Shown here in pieces: positions 1 to 8,047 of a stretch of DNA of 50,234 nucleotides. Below the pieces are notes generated by a model. That model searched no databases. It saw only the letters and a program-made list of their open reading frames with translations, and was not told the origin of the DNA. The DNA is from an uncultured Spirochaetota bacterium (GTDB lineage Bacteria > Spirochaetota > Brachyspiria > Brachyspirales > Brachyspiraceae), in NCBI GenBank assembly GCA_944390575.1, contig CALXQJ010000016.1, positions 1 to 50,234 on the forward strand, given 5' to 3'. How positions within the stretch are numbered: the stretch's first letter is position 1; each line of letters begins with the position of its first letter. The position numbers were made by a program, and so were the translations under genes.

Positions 1-124
1 CTGTTGACTGTTGACTGTTGACTGTTGACTGTTGACTGTTGACTGTTGACTGTTGACTGTTGACTGTTGACTGTTGACTGTTGACTGTTGACTGTTGACT
101 GTTGACTGTTGACTGTTGACTGTT
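1..124. repeat. 7-bp tandem array, about 17.7 copies
   Basis: The unit CTGTTGA is repeated without interruption from the first base of the window to about base 124, where the period breaks at TGTTT. The unit is not a multiple of three. Read on the minus strand it is GTCAACA, which has no stop codon in any frame and would encode a seven-residue cycle VNSQQST. On the plus strand each frame meets TGA once per cycle. The array begins before the window, so the true copy number is unknown. This is the form of a slipped-strand phase-variation tract. Confidence 0.97.
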
Positions 125-135
125 TCATTGTTCAT
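1..135 (-). CDS. 5' end of a predicted phase-variable gene running off the left edge
   Basis: On the minus strand an ATG at 135 opens a frame reading MNNET and then the repeat-encoded VNSQQST cycle, with no stop up to the window edge. A second ATG at 128 enters the same array in another frame, as MKQST. A third ATG at 154 is in the remaining frame and stops at 125-127 before the array. The gene would lie just downstream of the adenine methyltransferase, whose stop is at 157, in the same direction. A ribosome-binding site is weak. The product cannot be named because only the start is here. By position it could be a partner of the methyltransferase, such as a restriction enzyme, but that is inference. 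The frame is certain; that it is a real gene is a prediction. Confidence 0.45.
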   Translation of the reverse strand, partial: MNNETVNSQQSTVNSQQSTVNSQQSTVNSQQSTVNSQQSTVNSQQ

Positions 136-156
136 ATACTAATAATTTAATCATAT

Positions 157-1875
157 TTATATTATTTTGTCAATATATTTAATAACTTTATTTTTATCTT
201 CTACATTTAGAGAAGAAGTAGAAATATTGTATACTACTCTTGATTTTATTTTATCTATTCTCTTTATAATATTTTTATCATCACCTTTGTAGTATGATAT
301 TATGTTTAATATATCATTTGTTATATTAATTAGGTATGGTTTTGATTTTGACGAGCATAGTCTTGAGTATATTTTGAGTATATTGTCTAAAAAGTATATT
401 ATTGATTTTTTATTGTTTGTGATAATAGAGCTTTTTAGATGATTGAAATATATTTTTAATATATCTATATTATTTTCTCTAATATAGTCATTTATAAAAG
501 TATTAAATTCATTTATATATTCTATACTTCTTGATTTTAATTTATCACATATTTCATTTATATTTATAATATGAGTTGAGTATTCTAAATTAATTTTTAT
601 ACTACCTTCTTTATCATCTTTACTATTAAAAATTAAAAAGTCATTATAGCATTCTACAGGATTTTGTAGTTTTAATCTTATATTTTCTATATGTTTAATT
701 TTATTATCACTTTTTCTTTTTTTCTTTTTTGTATTTACTACAAATAAATACTCTATATTTTTTGTTTTATTTACAATAGATCTTTTTGCACCTCTATATT
801 TAGTGTACTCAGAAGTAACTATTTCAAGTTCTCCTTTACTTTCTAAAATATCAATAATCTCTTCAAATTCTATAATCCCATCATTAGAATAACTCATAAC
901 AATATGAGATGTATTTATATTTTCTATTAATTCTCTAAATTTATAAGAAGCAGTATTTTTATAGCAATAGTCAGACTTTGTTTTTATCCAATCTTTTCTT
1001 ATTCCACTCTTATTTGTCTTTTTACCATTTATATATATTTCTTTATTTATATAAGGTTTATCCCACAATGCTATAGTATTAAGTAGATGATAATTACTAC
1101 CGTATTGATGTTGATTGTATGGAGGGTCTAAGTATACTAAGTCAAAATGCTTATCTTTATTTTTTATTACAAACTCATTAGCATCTTCTCTACTAACATA
1201 ACAGTTTTTACCATCTATTAAAGGAATAGTGCTAAGCATAATAGGCTTCATTATACGAGATAATGCATCTTTATTTCTTCCCCCAAATCCATTATGAAAA
1301 GCTTTAAATACTCCAGATGTATTTGTATGTGTGGCAGATTCATATATTAAAGATGAAAGTAGATAGTAGTATTCTTTTTGATTAATTGCTTTATTTTTAA
1401 ATAATTCTTCTATATTATGTCTTATTATATCTATCTTTTTTGCATTATATTCTGTATAGAATAATCTTTCATTTATGGTATCTATATTATTATCATCTTC
1501 AGGTGCATAATACTTTGAAATATATCTATCATCATCTTTAATTGTATTTATACTATTTAGCATTTCTATAGTGTTTTCAAGTCCACCTGTGTGTATAAAC
1601 ATTTTCTCTACATCTTCTTGATTTATTTTTAGATGTGCGTAGTTTAGTATATATGAATAATATTCCCAATCATTGGAATATACTTCTAAGTTTAATGTTT
1701 TTAATAATCTTGAAACCGATCCTGAGCCTGCAAATAAGTCTAATGAAGTTCTTATATTCTTATCTTTTTCTATTATAGATAAGAATGTATTTTCTATGAA
1801 TTTTAATAATCTTCTTTTATTTCCTATATATGCTATTAGATTTTCTTTTAAGTATTTTTCTTTATTATTTATCAT
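157..1875 (-). CDS. D12-class N6-adenine DNA methyltransferase
   Basis: The protein (572 aa) would transfer a methyl group from S-adenosylmethionine to adenine N6 in a specific DNA site. Near the N-terminus YIGNKRRL (residues 16-23) matches the D12/Dam-class motif with a conserved glycine and lysine. DLFAGSGS (46-53) is the SAM-binding motif I, and DPPY near residue 250, in the context YLDPPYNQHQYGSNYH, is catalytic motif IV. The C-terminal part, from about 385 to 572, is lysine/isoleucine-rich and I do not recognise it; it may hold target recognition or another function. It is longer than Dam-type enzymes of about 270-300 aa. It starts with ATG and has no clear ribosome-binding site. It is probably a restriction-modification or orphan methyltransferase. 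The next gene in the same direction begins within 22 bases and carries the 7-bp array. Confidence 0.85.
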   Translation of the reverse strand: MINNKEKYLKENLIAYIGNKRRLLKFIENTFLSIIEKDKNIRTSLDLFAGSGSVSRLLKTLNLEVYSNDWEYYSYILNYAHLKINQEDVEKMFIHTGGLENTIEMLNSINTIKDDDRYISKYYAPEDDNNIDTINERLFYTEYNAKKIDIIRHNIEELFKNKAINQKEYYYLLSSLIYESATHTNTSGVFKAFHNGFGGRNKDALSRIMKPIMLSTIPLIDGKNCYVSREDANEFVIKNKDKHFDLVYLDPPYNQHQYGSNYHLLNTIALWDKPYINKEIYINGKKTNKSGIRKDWIKTKSDYCYKNTASYKFRELIENINTSHIVMSYSNDGIIEFEEIIDILESKGELEIVTSEYTKYRGAKRSIVNKTKNIEYLFVVNTKKKKRKSDNKIKHIENIRLKLQNPVECYNDFLIFNSKDDKEGSIKINLEYSTHIININEICDKLKSRSIEYINEFNTFINDYIRENNIDILKIYFNHLKSSIITNNKKSIIYFLDNILKIYSRLCSSKSKPYLINITNDILNIISYYKGDDKNIIKRIDKIKSRVVYNISTSSLNVEDKNKVIKYIDKII

Positions 1876-1965
1876 AATTATAATTTATTTTGGCATAATG
1901 AGTTTACATAATTATATTAACATAATATATATATTATATCAATTATTTTATTTACTATAGTATAT

Positions 1966-1994
1966 TTGACTTTTATCTACTAAGTATATATACT
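1966..1994 (+). promoter_or_regulatory. promoter of the GNAT gene, near-leaderless
   Basis: TTGACT at 1966-1971 and TATACT at 1989-1994 are separated by 17 bases, a good vegetative-sigma match. The ATG of the downstream gene is at 2003, so transcription should begin at or within a base or two of the start codon. No Shine-Dalgarno sequence is visible between the -10 box and the ATG. Confidence 0.65.
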
Positions 1995-2002
1995 GATTTG
2001 TA

Positions 2003-2578
2003 ATGCTTGAAACTGATAGACTTATAATAAGAAAATTTACAAGTAAAGACTTAGAAGCTTTATTTTCTATACTAAGTGATGAAGAAGTTAATAAATACTT
2101 ACCTTGGTTTACTATTAAAACATTAGAAGAAGCTGAGGTATTTTTATATGAGCGTTATATCAATTTTGATTTTGATATTAATTCATATAAATATGCTGTT
2201 TGTAGAAAAGAGAATAATATTCCAATAGGTTATATTAATTTTTATAATAATGAAGATGATAATGATTTTGGATATGCTATAAAAAAAGAGTATTGGAATA
2301 TGGGGATTATTACAGAGGCTTGTAATAGAGTAATATTAGAGCTTAAAAATAATAATATTAAATATATTACAGCTACTCATGATATAAATAATATAGCCAG
2401 TGGTAAAATTATGAATAAAATTGGTATGAATTATTGTTATACTTATGAGGAGCTTTGGCAGCCTAAGAATATTAAGGTATTTTTTAGAATGTATCAGTTA
2501 AATTTAGATGGTGTTAAAAATAGAGTATATAAAGGTTATATGAATAAATATCAAAATTCATTTATAGAAATTATATAA
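2003..2578 (+). CDS. GNAT-family N-acetyltransferase (RimJ/RimL type)
   Basis: This 191-aa protein opens with ETDRLIIRKFTSKDLEALF, the typical first strand and helix of RimJ/RimL-like acetyltransferases, which use acetyl-CoA to modify amino groups of proteins or small molecules. A GYAIKKEYWNMGIITEA segment near residues 90-107 corresponds to the acetyl-CoA-binding region. N-I-A-S-G-K-I-M-N-K-I-G-M follows at about 130-143, as expected for this family (asparagine, then a K-x-G-M motif). The last 30 residues are unconserved. The substrate cannot be told. A strong promoter ends only eight bases before the ATG and there is no ribosome-binding site, which suggests a leaderless messenger. The DUF58 gene follows after 22 bases and may be co-transcribed. 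Confidence 0.85.
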   Translation: MLETDRLIIRKFTSKDLEALFSILSDEEVNKYLPWFTIKTLEEAEVFLYERYINFDFDINSYKYAVCRKENNIPIGYINFYNNEDDNDFGYAIKKEYWNMGIITEACNRVILELKNNNIKYITATHDINNIASGKIMNKIGMNYCYTYEELWQPKNIKVFFRMYQLNLDGVKNRVYKGYMNKYQNSFIEII

Positions 2579-2600
2579 ACTTATATTAAGGTATAAAAAA

Positions 2601-3473
2601 TTGAAAAGTAGTAGAGAATTATTAAAAAAAGTAAGAGAAATAGAGATAAGAACATCAAGACTTGTGAACTCATATTTAACAGGTGGCTATCATTCATCTT
2701 TTAAGGGGCATGGTATAGAGTTTGATGAGGTTCGTAAATATACAATAGGTGATGATGTACGTACTATGGATTGGAAGGTATCTGCCCGCTATAATGAACC
2801 TTTTATTAAGAGGTTTCGTGAGGAGAGAGAACTTAATGTTATCATTTTAGCTGATTTTTCTGCTTCTACTATGTTTGGATTTGAGCGTACTAAACATAAT
2901 TTAATTATAGAGATTAGTGCTTTGCTTGCTTTTTCTGCTTTTAAGAATTCTGATAAAGTTGGTCTTTTAATATTTACAGATGAGGTTGAGAAATTTATTC
3001 CACTTGGAAAAGGAAAGAATCATATACTTGAGATTATAAGAGAGTTAATAGAGTTTAGCCCTAAAAGTGTAGAAACTAATATAGAAAATGTTCTTAAACA
3101 TTTTAATACTATTCAGAAAAAAGATAGTATTGTTTTTTTGATTACAGATACTTGTTCTCATTTACCACAGAGAGAAATTAATATAGTTAGAAAAAAGCAT
3201 GATTTTGTAGTTTGTTTAATTAATGATGTTTTAGAATATGAACTTCCTAATTTTAGTGGTACTTTAGTTTTATCTGATAGTGAGAGTGGTGAAAATATAT
3301 ATTTTGATATGTCTAATAAAAAATTAAGAGATAGATATTCAAAAGAACAGAAAAATATATTAGAAGAAAAAATAAATTTTCTAAAGAAAAACTCAATAGA
3401 CAATATAGTATTAGATACTTCTGATGACTATATAAATGAGTTTATTAAATTTTTCCATCGTAGAAGAAGATAG
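2601..3473 (+). CDS. DUF58 domain protein (vWA-like)
   Basis: This 290-aa protein has the DUF58 core: a GIEFDEVRKYTIGDDVRTMD segment at about 39-58, followed by WKVSARYNEPFIKRFREER. After this come a von Willebrand A-like strand with ADFSAST (a MIDAS-type D-x-S-x-S) and the late FLITDTCSHLP strand. DUF58 proteins usually sit next to a MoxR AAA+ ATPase and are thought to act in envelope or stress functions; no MoxR gene is in this window. The start is TTG at 2601, preceded by TAAGG. No membrane segment is evident, so the protein is likely cytoplasmic. The family assignment is firm; the role is not known. Confidence 0.85.
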   Translation: MKSSRELLKKVREIEIRTSRLVNSYLTGGYHSSFKGHGIEFDEVRKYTIGDDVRTMDWKVSARYNEPFIKRFREERELNVIILADFSASTMFGFERTKHNLIIEISALLAFSAFKNSDKVGLLIFTDEVEKFIPLGKGKNHILEIIRELIEFSPKSVETNIENVLKHFNTIQKKDSIVFLITDTCSHLPQREINIVRKKHDFVVCLINDVLEYELPNFSGTLVLSDSESGENIYFDMSNKKLRDRYSKEQKNILEEKINFLKKNSIDNIVLDTSDDYINEFIKFFHRRRR

Positions 3474-3503
3474 AATAATATTTACTATCTTCCTTTTCTT
3501 TTT
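3466..3503. terminator. hairpin shared by two convergent genes
   Basis: GAAGATAG at 3466-3473 pairs perfectly with CTATCTTC at 3485-3492, with a 11-base loop, and CTTTTCTTTTT follows on the plus strand. The stem is the very end of the DUF58 gene and of the convergent M23 peptidase gene, so the terminator overlaps coding sequence of both. Confidence 0.6.
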
Positions 3504-4657
3504 AAGAACTTAGCTATAGGTATATAATCAGCAGGATTTAATGCCTCACCATGTCTTCTAATTTCAAAGTGTAAGTGATTTCCAGTAGCACCACCAGTAC
3601 TACCCATTCTACCAATAACAGTACCAACACCAACATTTGCACCAGAATATGTAGTAATTTTATTTAAGTGAGCATAATAAGTTGTAAAACCCTTATCATG
3701 TCTTACTATAACAAGATTTCCATATCCCCCACTATATCCAGCAAAAATAACCTTTCCCTTACGAGCAGCATATACAGGAGTATTAACACCACCAGGTATA
3801 TCTACTCCAAGGTGTTTAATTCTAACTCCCTTTATAGGATGTATTCTATATCCAAAAGGACTACTAATTCTATATATAGTAGTAGGTAAAGAAAACATTT
3901 GTCCAAATTTATCAATTCTTTCATCTAAAGTATATCTTGCACCAGGAAGGAAAATATCAGTTCCACTTGCTATAGCATTAGGATTATCTATTTTATTAAA
4001 ATGTAGTATTCTCTCTAATTGTACATCATATCTATCAGCAATATCAGCTAAAGATTCTCCATTTTTAACAGTATATAATAGTCCATTTCTATTTGGTATT
4101 TTTAGAGTTTGACCTGGTTTTAATCTATTTGCATTTGATATTTTATTAACACTAACAATAGTATCTAAATTAGCACCAATTTTTCTTGATATTGTAGTGA
4201 GGTTCTCACCTTCGCCTATCTCATAATCATCATATTTCATACCAATAGTACCATCTCCCACTAATGAATTATCAGATGTTATATAGTCATAAAATGCTTC
4301 TGATACATTATCCACAGTTTTTGCATTTGATGTAACAGCAGGTATTTCTTCTTGTTTTCCTTTTGATGATGTTTCTATTTTCATTTCATTTAATATTTTT
4401 TTATATGCTTGAGTTGTATTGATAGGAGTTTCTTTTATATGCTTAGGAGTGCTACCTTTTATGTTTAAGATAAATATATTTGCTAATATTATAAATACAG
4501 AAAAATATACAAAAGCTAGTATGAATTTTTTAATGAGGCTATAAATAATTGAATTTTCAGTTTTAGCAGATAGTATTTCTATATGATCTAATACATCTTT
4601 AATTTTTTGTGATAATAATGTTTTTTTACGCACTTTTGTGTATTTTATGTTTTTCAT
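3485..4657 (-). CDS. membrane-anchored LysM-M23 peptidase
   Basis: The protein is 390 aa and would act on peptidoglycan from the outer face of the inner membrane. A basic cytoplasmic N-terminus is followed by one membrane segment at about 45-67. Two LysM modules lie near 146-190 and 195-238, each ending in L-K-I-P-N or I-F-L-P-G. A peptidase M23 domain covers about 265-380. Its zinc and catalytic residues are visible: H282 and D286 in HLGVDIPGG, and H361 and H363 in HLHFE, so it appears to be an active LytM-type endopeptidase rather than a degenerate EnvC/NlpD activator. Start is ATG at 4657. It lies alone, convergent with the DUF58 gene and 74 bases after rlmN in the same direction. Confidence 0.88.
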   Translation of the reverse strand: MKNIKYTKVRKKTLLSQKIKDVLDHIEILSAKTENSIIYSLIKKFILAFVYFSVFIILANIFILNIKGSTPKHIKETPINTTQAYKKILNEMKIETSSKGKQEEIPAVTSNAKTVDNVSEAFYDYITSDNSLVGDGTIGMKYDDYEIGEGENLTTISRKIGANLDTIVSVNKISNANRLKPGQTLKIPNRNGLLYTVKNGESLADIADRYDVQLERILHFNKIDNPNAIASGTDIFLPGARYTLDERIDKFGQMFSLPTTIYRISSPFGYRIHPIKGVRIKHLGVDIPGGVNTPVYAARKGKVIFAGYSGGYGNLVIVRHDKGFTTYYAHLNKITTYSGANVGVGTVIGRMGSTGGATGNHLHFEIRRHGEALNPADYIPIAKFLKRKGR

Positions 4658-4731
4658 AATATAGCACTCTTTAAAAAATTACTAAAGTTTTTTAGGTATA
4701 CTGCAATATGTCGGAATCAGTTTCTTAAAAT

Positions 4732-5757
4732 TTAGTTTTTTGTAGCAAGTTGTCCACATCCTGCAAGTATTCCTTGTCCTTGTTTGAATCTTTCTATAAC
4801 TTCAATTCCATTATCTTTTAATATAGACTTAAATCTCAGAATAATATCTTTATTTGGTCTTAAAAGTTCTGGAGCATGAGCTACAGGATTCATAGGTATA
4901 ATATTAACTTTAAATGGAAACTCTTTTTTTAGATTTACAATTCTATACGCATCATTTACAGAATCATTAACTCCCTTAATAAGTACCCATTCAAATGTTA
5001 TCATTCTTTTTCCATTTTTGCTATATCTTTTTAATATAGCCATAAGATTTTCTATATTATATCTTTTATTTATAGGCATAATTTTATCTCTAACCTCATT
5101 CTTTAATGAATGAAGTGAAACGGCAAGTCTACAATCTAAGTCTCTGTCTATAAGTTGTTTGATTCCAACTACCTCACCAGATGTTGATATTGTAATATGT
5201 CTTATACCTAAATTAAAACCTTTATATGAATTAATAGTGTCTATAGCTTTAAATAGATTTTTAGTATTTGCTAAAGGCTCACCCATACCCATAAATACTA
5301 TAGAGTTTACCTTTTTTGTTATAGCTCTCATTAGTATAAACTCAGATAATATTTCATCAGCAGTAAGATTTCTAAATAACCCCATACTTCCAGTAGCACA
5401 AAATCTACAACCATATCCACAACCAACTTGAGACGATAAACAAAAAGTTACTCTATCATTTTTTTCTAAAATAACAGACTCTATTTTTTTCTTATCGTAT
5501 AATGATATTAATAGTTTTTTAGTTCCAGTTTCATCTTCTTCTATAGAATCTATTTTAGAGTTATGAAAGAAGTAATTTTCATTTAGAAGAGTTCTTAAAT
5601 CTTTTGGTATATTGCTCATCTCTTCAAATGAAGTTATATATTTTTTATATATCCAATTTAGTATTTGTGATGAGTGAAATTTTGGATAATTATATTGTTC
5701 ACAGAATGTTGCTAGATCATCTTCTGATATGTTCATTATAGATATTTTTTTAGACAT
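4732..5757 (-). CDS. rlmN: RlmN, 23S rRNA A2503 / tRNA A37 C2-methyltransferase
   Basis: The protein (341 aa) is a radical-SAM enzyme that methylates carbon 2 of A2503 in 23S rRNA and, in some bacteria, A37 of tRNAs. The 4Fe-4S ligands C113, C117 and C120 form C-x3-C-x2-C in VGCGYGCRFCATG. GMGEP, at about 165-170, binds SAM. The methyl-carrier cysteine of the mechanism is C334 in the C-terminal AGCGQLA; a conserved FxQGxGxxAGCGQL ending separates RlmN from Cfr-like enzymes. Length is normal for the family. It starts with ATG at 5757. The 240 bases upstream are AT-rich and hold the promoter of the divergent lipoprotein pseudogene but no other gene. Confidence 0.95.
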   Translation of the reverse strand: MSKKISIMNISEDDLATFCEQYNYPKFHSSQILNWIYKKYITSFEEMSNIPKDLRTLLNENYFFHNSKIDSIEEDETGTKKLLISLYDKKKIESVILEKNDRVTFCLSSQVGCGYGCRFCATGSMGLFRNLTADEILSEFILMRAITKKVNSIVFMGMGEPLANTKNLFKAIDTINSYKGFNLGIRHITISTSGEVVGIKQLIDRDLDCRLAVSLHSLKNEVRDKIMPINKRYNIENLMAILKRYSKNGKRMITFEWVLIKGVNDSVNDAYRIVNLKKEFPFKVNIIPMNPVAHAPELLRPNKDIILRFKSILKDNGIEVIERFKQGQGILAGCGQLATKN

Positions 5758-5949
5758 ATTTTATTATATTTTTTTATATTTATTATAAGATAATATTTTA
5801 ATAATATATATATTAAATTTATTTTAGTCAATATAGAAAATATTATAATTTTTAATTTATATTACTTTTATTAGTATTATTAAACATAATAATAGTTATT
5901 GTAAACTATATTTTATAATTTTTTTATTAAATTAGAAAAAGTAGTTTTA

Positions 5950-5978
5950 TTAAGAATTAAATTATTGTATATTATAAT
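5950..5978 (+). promoter_or_regulatory. promoter of the lipoprotein pseudogene
   Basis: TTAAGA (5950-5955) and TATAAT (5973-5978) are spaced by 17 bases, and AAAGGA stands eight bases before the ATG at 6002. Expression signals are therefore intact although the reading frame is broken. The rest of 5758-5949 is AT-rich spacer with no gene, tRNA or riboswitch that I can see. Confidence 0.5.
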
Positions 5979-6001
5979 ACATATAATAAAGGAATTACAC
6001 T

Positions 6002-6790
6002 ATGTTTAGAAAGAATTATCTACTTATTTGTTTTGCTATATTATTCTTGATTTTAAATAGTTGTTCTTCATCTTCAGTGACTTAGGCACAGTCTACAGAG
6101 GTTTCAAGTTCTGGGCTTGTTTATGGTACTTATAGAAATGATGATATTGGTGATATTTATGTAGATGATACTAAGGTATTTAGTGATGATATAGGTATTT
6201 TATTTGAGAATTCTAAATAGGGAACAATAGCTAATGATGTAAAGCTTCTATTTGAACAAGATGCTAATAATTTAGTATTACGAGTATTAAAAGATGGTTC
6301 AGTTTTAGATCTTATGTTTTTTTATAAAATTTCTCATAAAGTATTAAAAGAGCCTTATGAGTTTAATCCAGATAAGTATTATTATAATCATCCTATAACT
6401 TTCTTTCCAGATTTAGAGCAAGATCCTATAATAAATACTCTTATGGAGTTATTTCCTAAAAATAGTAGCGAAAGTTATATGGTATTTTTTAGAAAATATC
6501 AGGAGCTTCAAGCTGATGTTACTATTAAAAATCCTACTCATAAACTTTTATATCATAGAACATATTTTGGAGGACTTAAAGCATACACTGCAAATTCACT
6601 TGAGTATGGACATGTAAGAAAGTATAAAGTTGTTATAAATACTAAATTTATGTCGGTTATAGATATGAAATCTGGTGAAAAACCTTTATATGCAGTATAT
6701 GCCCCAGACGAGGCTGCTTGGATGATAAATAGATTAAGTCCATTAGGATATAATATGCACGAAGAGATAGCAGGTATTGTAAAGAAGTAA
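6002..6790 (+). pseudogene. lipoprotein gene with two in-frame amber codons
   Basis: A single reading frame of 262 codons runs from ATG 6002 to TAA 6790, broken only by TAG at 6083-6085 and TAG at 6218-6220. The first residues form a spirochaetal lipoprotein signal: basic MFRKN, a hydrophobic stretch and LILNSC, with the lipidated cysteine at residue 21. The first TAG comes seven codons after that cysteine and the second 45 codons later. The rest, about 190 codons from the second TAG, contains a methionine at 6314 that could start a truncated 158-aa product without a signal peptide. Both ambers could arise from CAG by one C-to-T change. Other genes in the window (for example those ending at 3473, 7990 and 15443) use TAG as a real stop, so general recoding is unlikely. 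I do not recognise the family. Confidence 0.75.
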
Positions 6791-6807
6791 TACTTATAAA
6801 TAATAAT

Positions 6808-6857
6808 AGGTATATATTAATTATTTTTAATATATACCTTATTTTTTTATTTTTTTG
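6808..6857 (+). terminator. intrinsic terminator after the lipoprotein pseudogene
   Basis: AGGTATATATTAA (6808-6820) pairs perfectly over 13 bases with TTAATATATACCT (6827-6839), with a 6-base loop, and is followed by the T-rich TATTTTTTTATTTTTTTG. It separates the pseudogene from the repeat and glycosyltransferase. Confidence 0.8.
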
Positions 6858-6905
6858 TTGTAATATTAGTTTTATTATTCTATAATAACATAAATATAAG
6901 ATTTG

Positions 6906-7008
6906 AACAAATCAACAAATCAACAAATCAACAAATCAACAAATCAACAAATCAACAAATCAACAAATCAACAAATCAACAAATCAACAAATCAACAAAT
7001 CAACAAAT
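6906..7008. repeat. 8-bp tandem array, about 12.9 copies
   Basis: The unit AACAAATC is repeated exactly from 6906 to 7008, where the period breaks at AACAAATTT. On the plus strand the array has no stop in any frame and would encode the cycle NKSTNQQI; on the minus strand TGA recurs. It ends 44 bases before the preferred start of the glycosyltransferase gene, so changes in copy number would move upstream signals relative to that gene or change an upstream frame. The unit contains CAACA, as do the two arrays at the window ends. Confidence 0.97.
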
Positions 7009-7051
7009 TTTTGTTGTGATGTTTTTACTTTTTAAAAAAGGTATTTATTTT

Positions 7052-7990
7052 ATGTCTTCATATTCACCAGTAGCTATTATTGTATATAATAGAAAGTATC
7101 ATACAAAAAAAGTTATAGAATCATTAAAGAAAAATAAATTGGCAGAAAAAACAGATTTATTTATATTCTCAGATGCACCAAAAGATAGTAAAGATGAAAA
7201 AAGTGTTTTAGAAATTAGAGAATATATAAAAACTATTAATGATGGTTTTAATAGTGTAACAATATATGAGTATAAAGAAAATAAGGGTATAAAAGATTCT
7301 ACTCTTAATGCTATTAGTATAATATTTGAGCAATATGAGACTTTTATAGGACTTGAAGATGATGTAGAGGTAAATGAGTATTTTTTATCATTTATGAATG
7401 ATGCTTTACAATATTATAAAAATGATGAAGATATATTAACTATCACAGCTTTTTCACATAAAAATATTACAAAACATATAAAAAGAGATATTATATTTAG
7501 CTGTGCTTTTCATAGTTGGGGATGGGCTACTTGGAAAGGTAAGTGGAGTTTTTATGATTGGTATAATTGTGATATTTCTTGGTACAATAATAGTATAAAG
7601 CATAAAATATGTGGAAGTATTTATTCTTGGTTTCATTTGCTTGCTATAAATAAGGCGGTAAAAAATAATATAGAACTTAAATCTAATTTATGGGATGTTT
7701 ATTTGTCTTATATTTTATATAAGAATAAGAAATTATGTTTATGGCTTACTAATTATTCTTTTACAAGTAATATAGGTTTTGATGGTAGTGGTGTTCATAA
7801 GTATAACTTTTATGATACACATTTTATTAATAAAGATATAGAATATAAAAAGATTAAGTTTGATGATAATAAGCATATTAATATTTTTAATCATTTATAT
7901 ATTTCCATAAAACTTGGAGTATTTAATTGGCTTAGATGTTTTTTTATTATGTTTATAAAAAAGTTAAAACTTACAACAAATAAAAAATAG
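7052..7990 (+). CDS. glycosyltransferase (GT-A, family 2-like)
   Basis: The protein (312 aa from this start) resembles bacterial GT-A sugar transferases that build surface polysaccharide or lipooligosaccharide. It begins SSYSPVAIIVYNRKYHT, the usual first strand with the N-R nucleotide-binding edge. GLEDDVEV near residue 100 supplies the D-x-D-type metal-binding acids. HSWGWATWKGKW, near 155-165, is typical of this subgroup. I chose ATG 7052 because AAAAAAGG lies about ten bases before it and homologues start near this strand. The frame is open further upstream (GTG 7016, ATG 7019, and on through the 8-bp array), but no ATG, GTG or TTG occurs in that frame before the array. The array makes this gene a candidate for phase-variable expression. 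Acceptor and sugar are unknown. Confidence 0.82.
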   Translation: MSSYSPVAIIVYNRKYHTKKVIESLKKNKLAEKTDLFIFSDAPKDSKDEKSVLEIREYIKTINDGFNSVTIYEYKENKGIKDSTLNAISIIFEQYETFIGLEDDVEVNEYFLSFMNDALQYYKNDEDILTITAFSHKNITKHIKRDIIFSCAFHSWGWATWKGKWSFYDWYNCDISWYNNSIKHKICGSIYSWFHLLAINKAVKNNIELKSNLWDVYLSYILYKNKKLCLWLTNYSFTSNIGFDGSGVHKYNFYDTHFINKDIEYKKIKFDDNKHINIFNHLYISIKLGVFNWLRCFFIMFIKKLKLTTNKK

Positions 7991-8047
7991 ATTTTTATTT
8001 TGATATATTATATAATTATCCTATTCGTTTAGTTAAAAGGATATATC

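Noticed and set aside
1..124. Possible CRISPR array
   Set aside because: The units are only 7 bp and perfectly contiguous with no spacers. The same applies to the arrays at 6906-7008 and 50127-50234.
1673..1960. 95-aa plus-strand ORF opposite the methyltransferase start
   Set aside because: It lies antisense to a clear gene, is low in complexity (Ile/Phe/Tyr runs) and has no ribosome-binding site. Many similar antisense frames across the window were dropped for the same reason.
5758..6001. tRNA, small RNA or riboswitch in the intergenic gaps
   Set aside because: The gaps (5758-6001, 13446-13680, 23104-23268, 37039-37156 and others) are nearly all A/T with no cloverleaf or conserved riboswitch core that I could find by eye.
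6002..6790. Genome-wide TAG recoding as an explanation for the two ambers
   Set aside because: Genes at 2601-3473, 7052-7990, 13680-15443 and 37784-38968 end at TAG at the expected family length, so TAG works as a stop here.
6314..6790. Independent 158-aa gene starting at 6314
   Set aside because: It is the 3' part of the same frame as the lipoprotein starting at 6002 and has no ribosome-binding site of its own.
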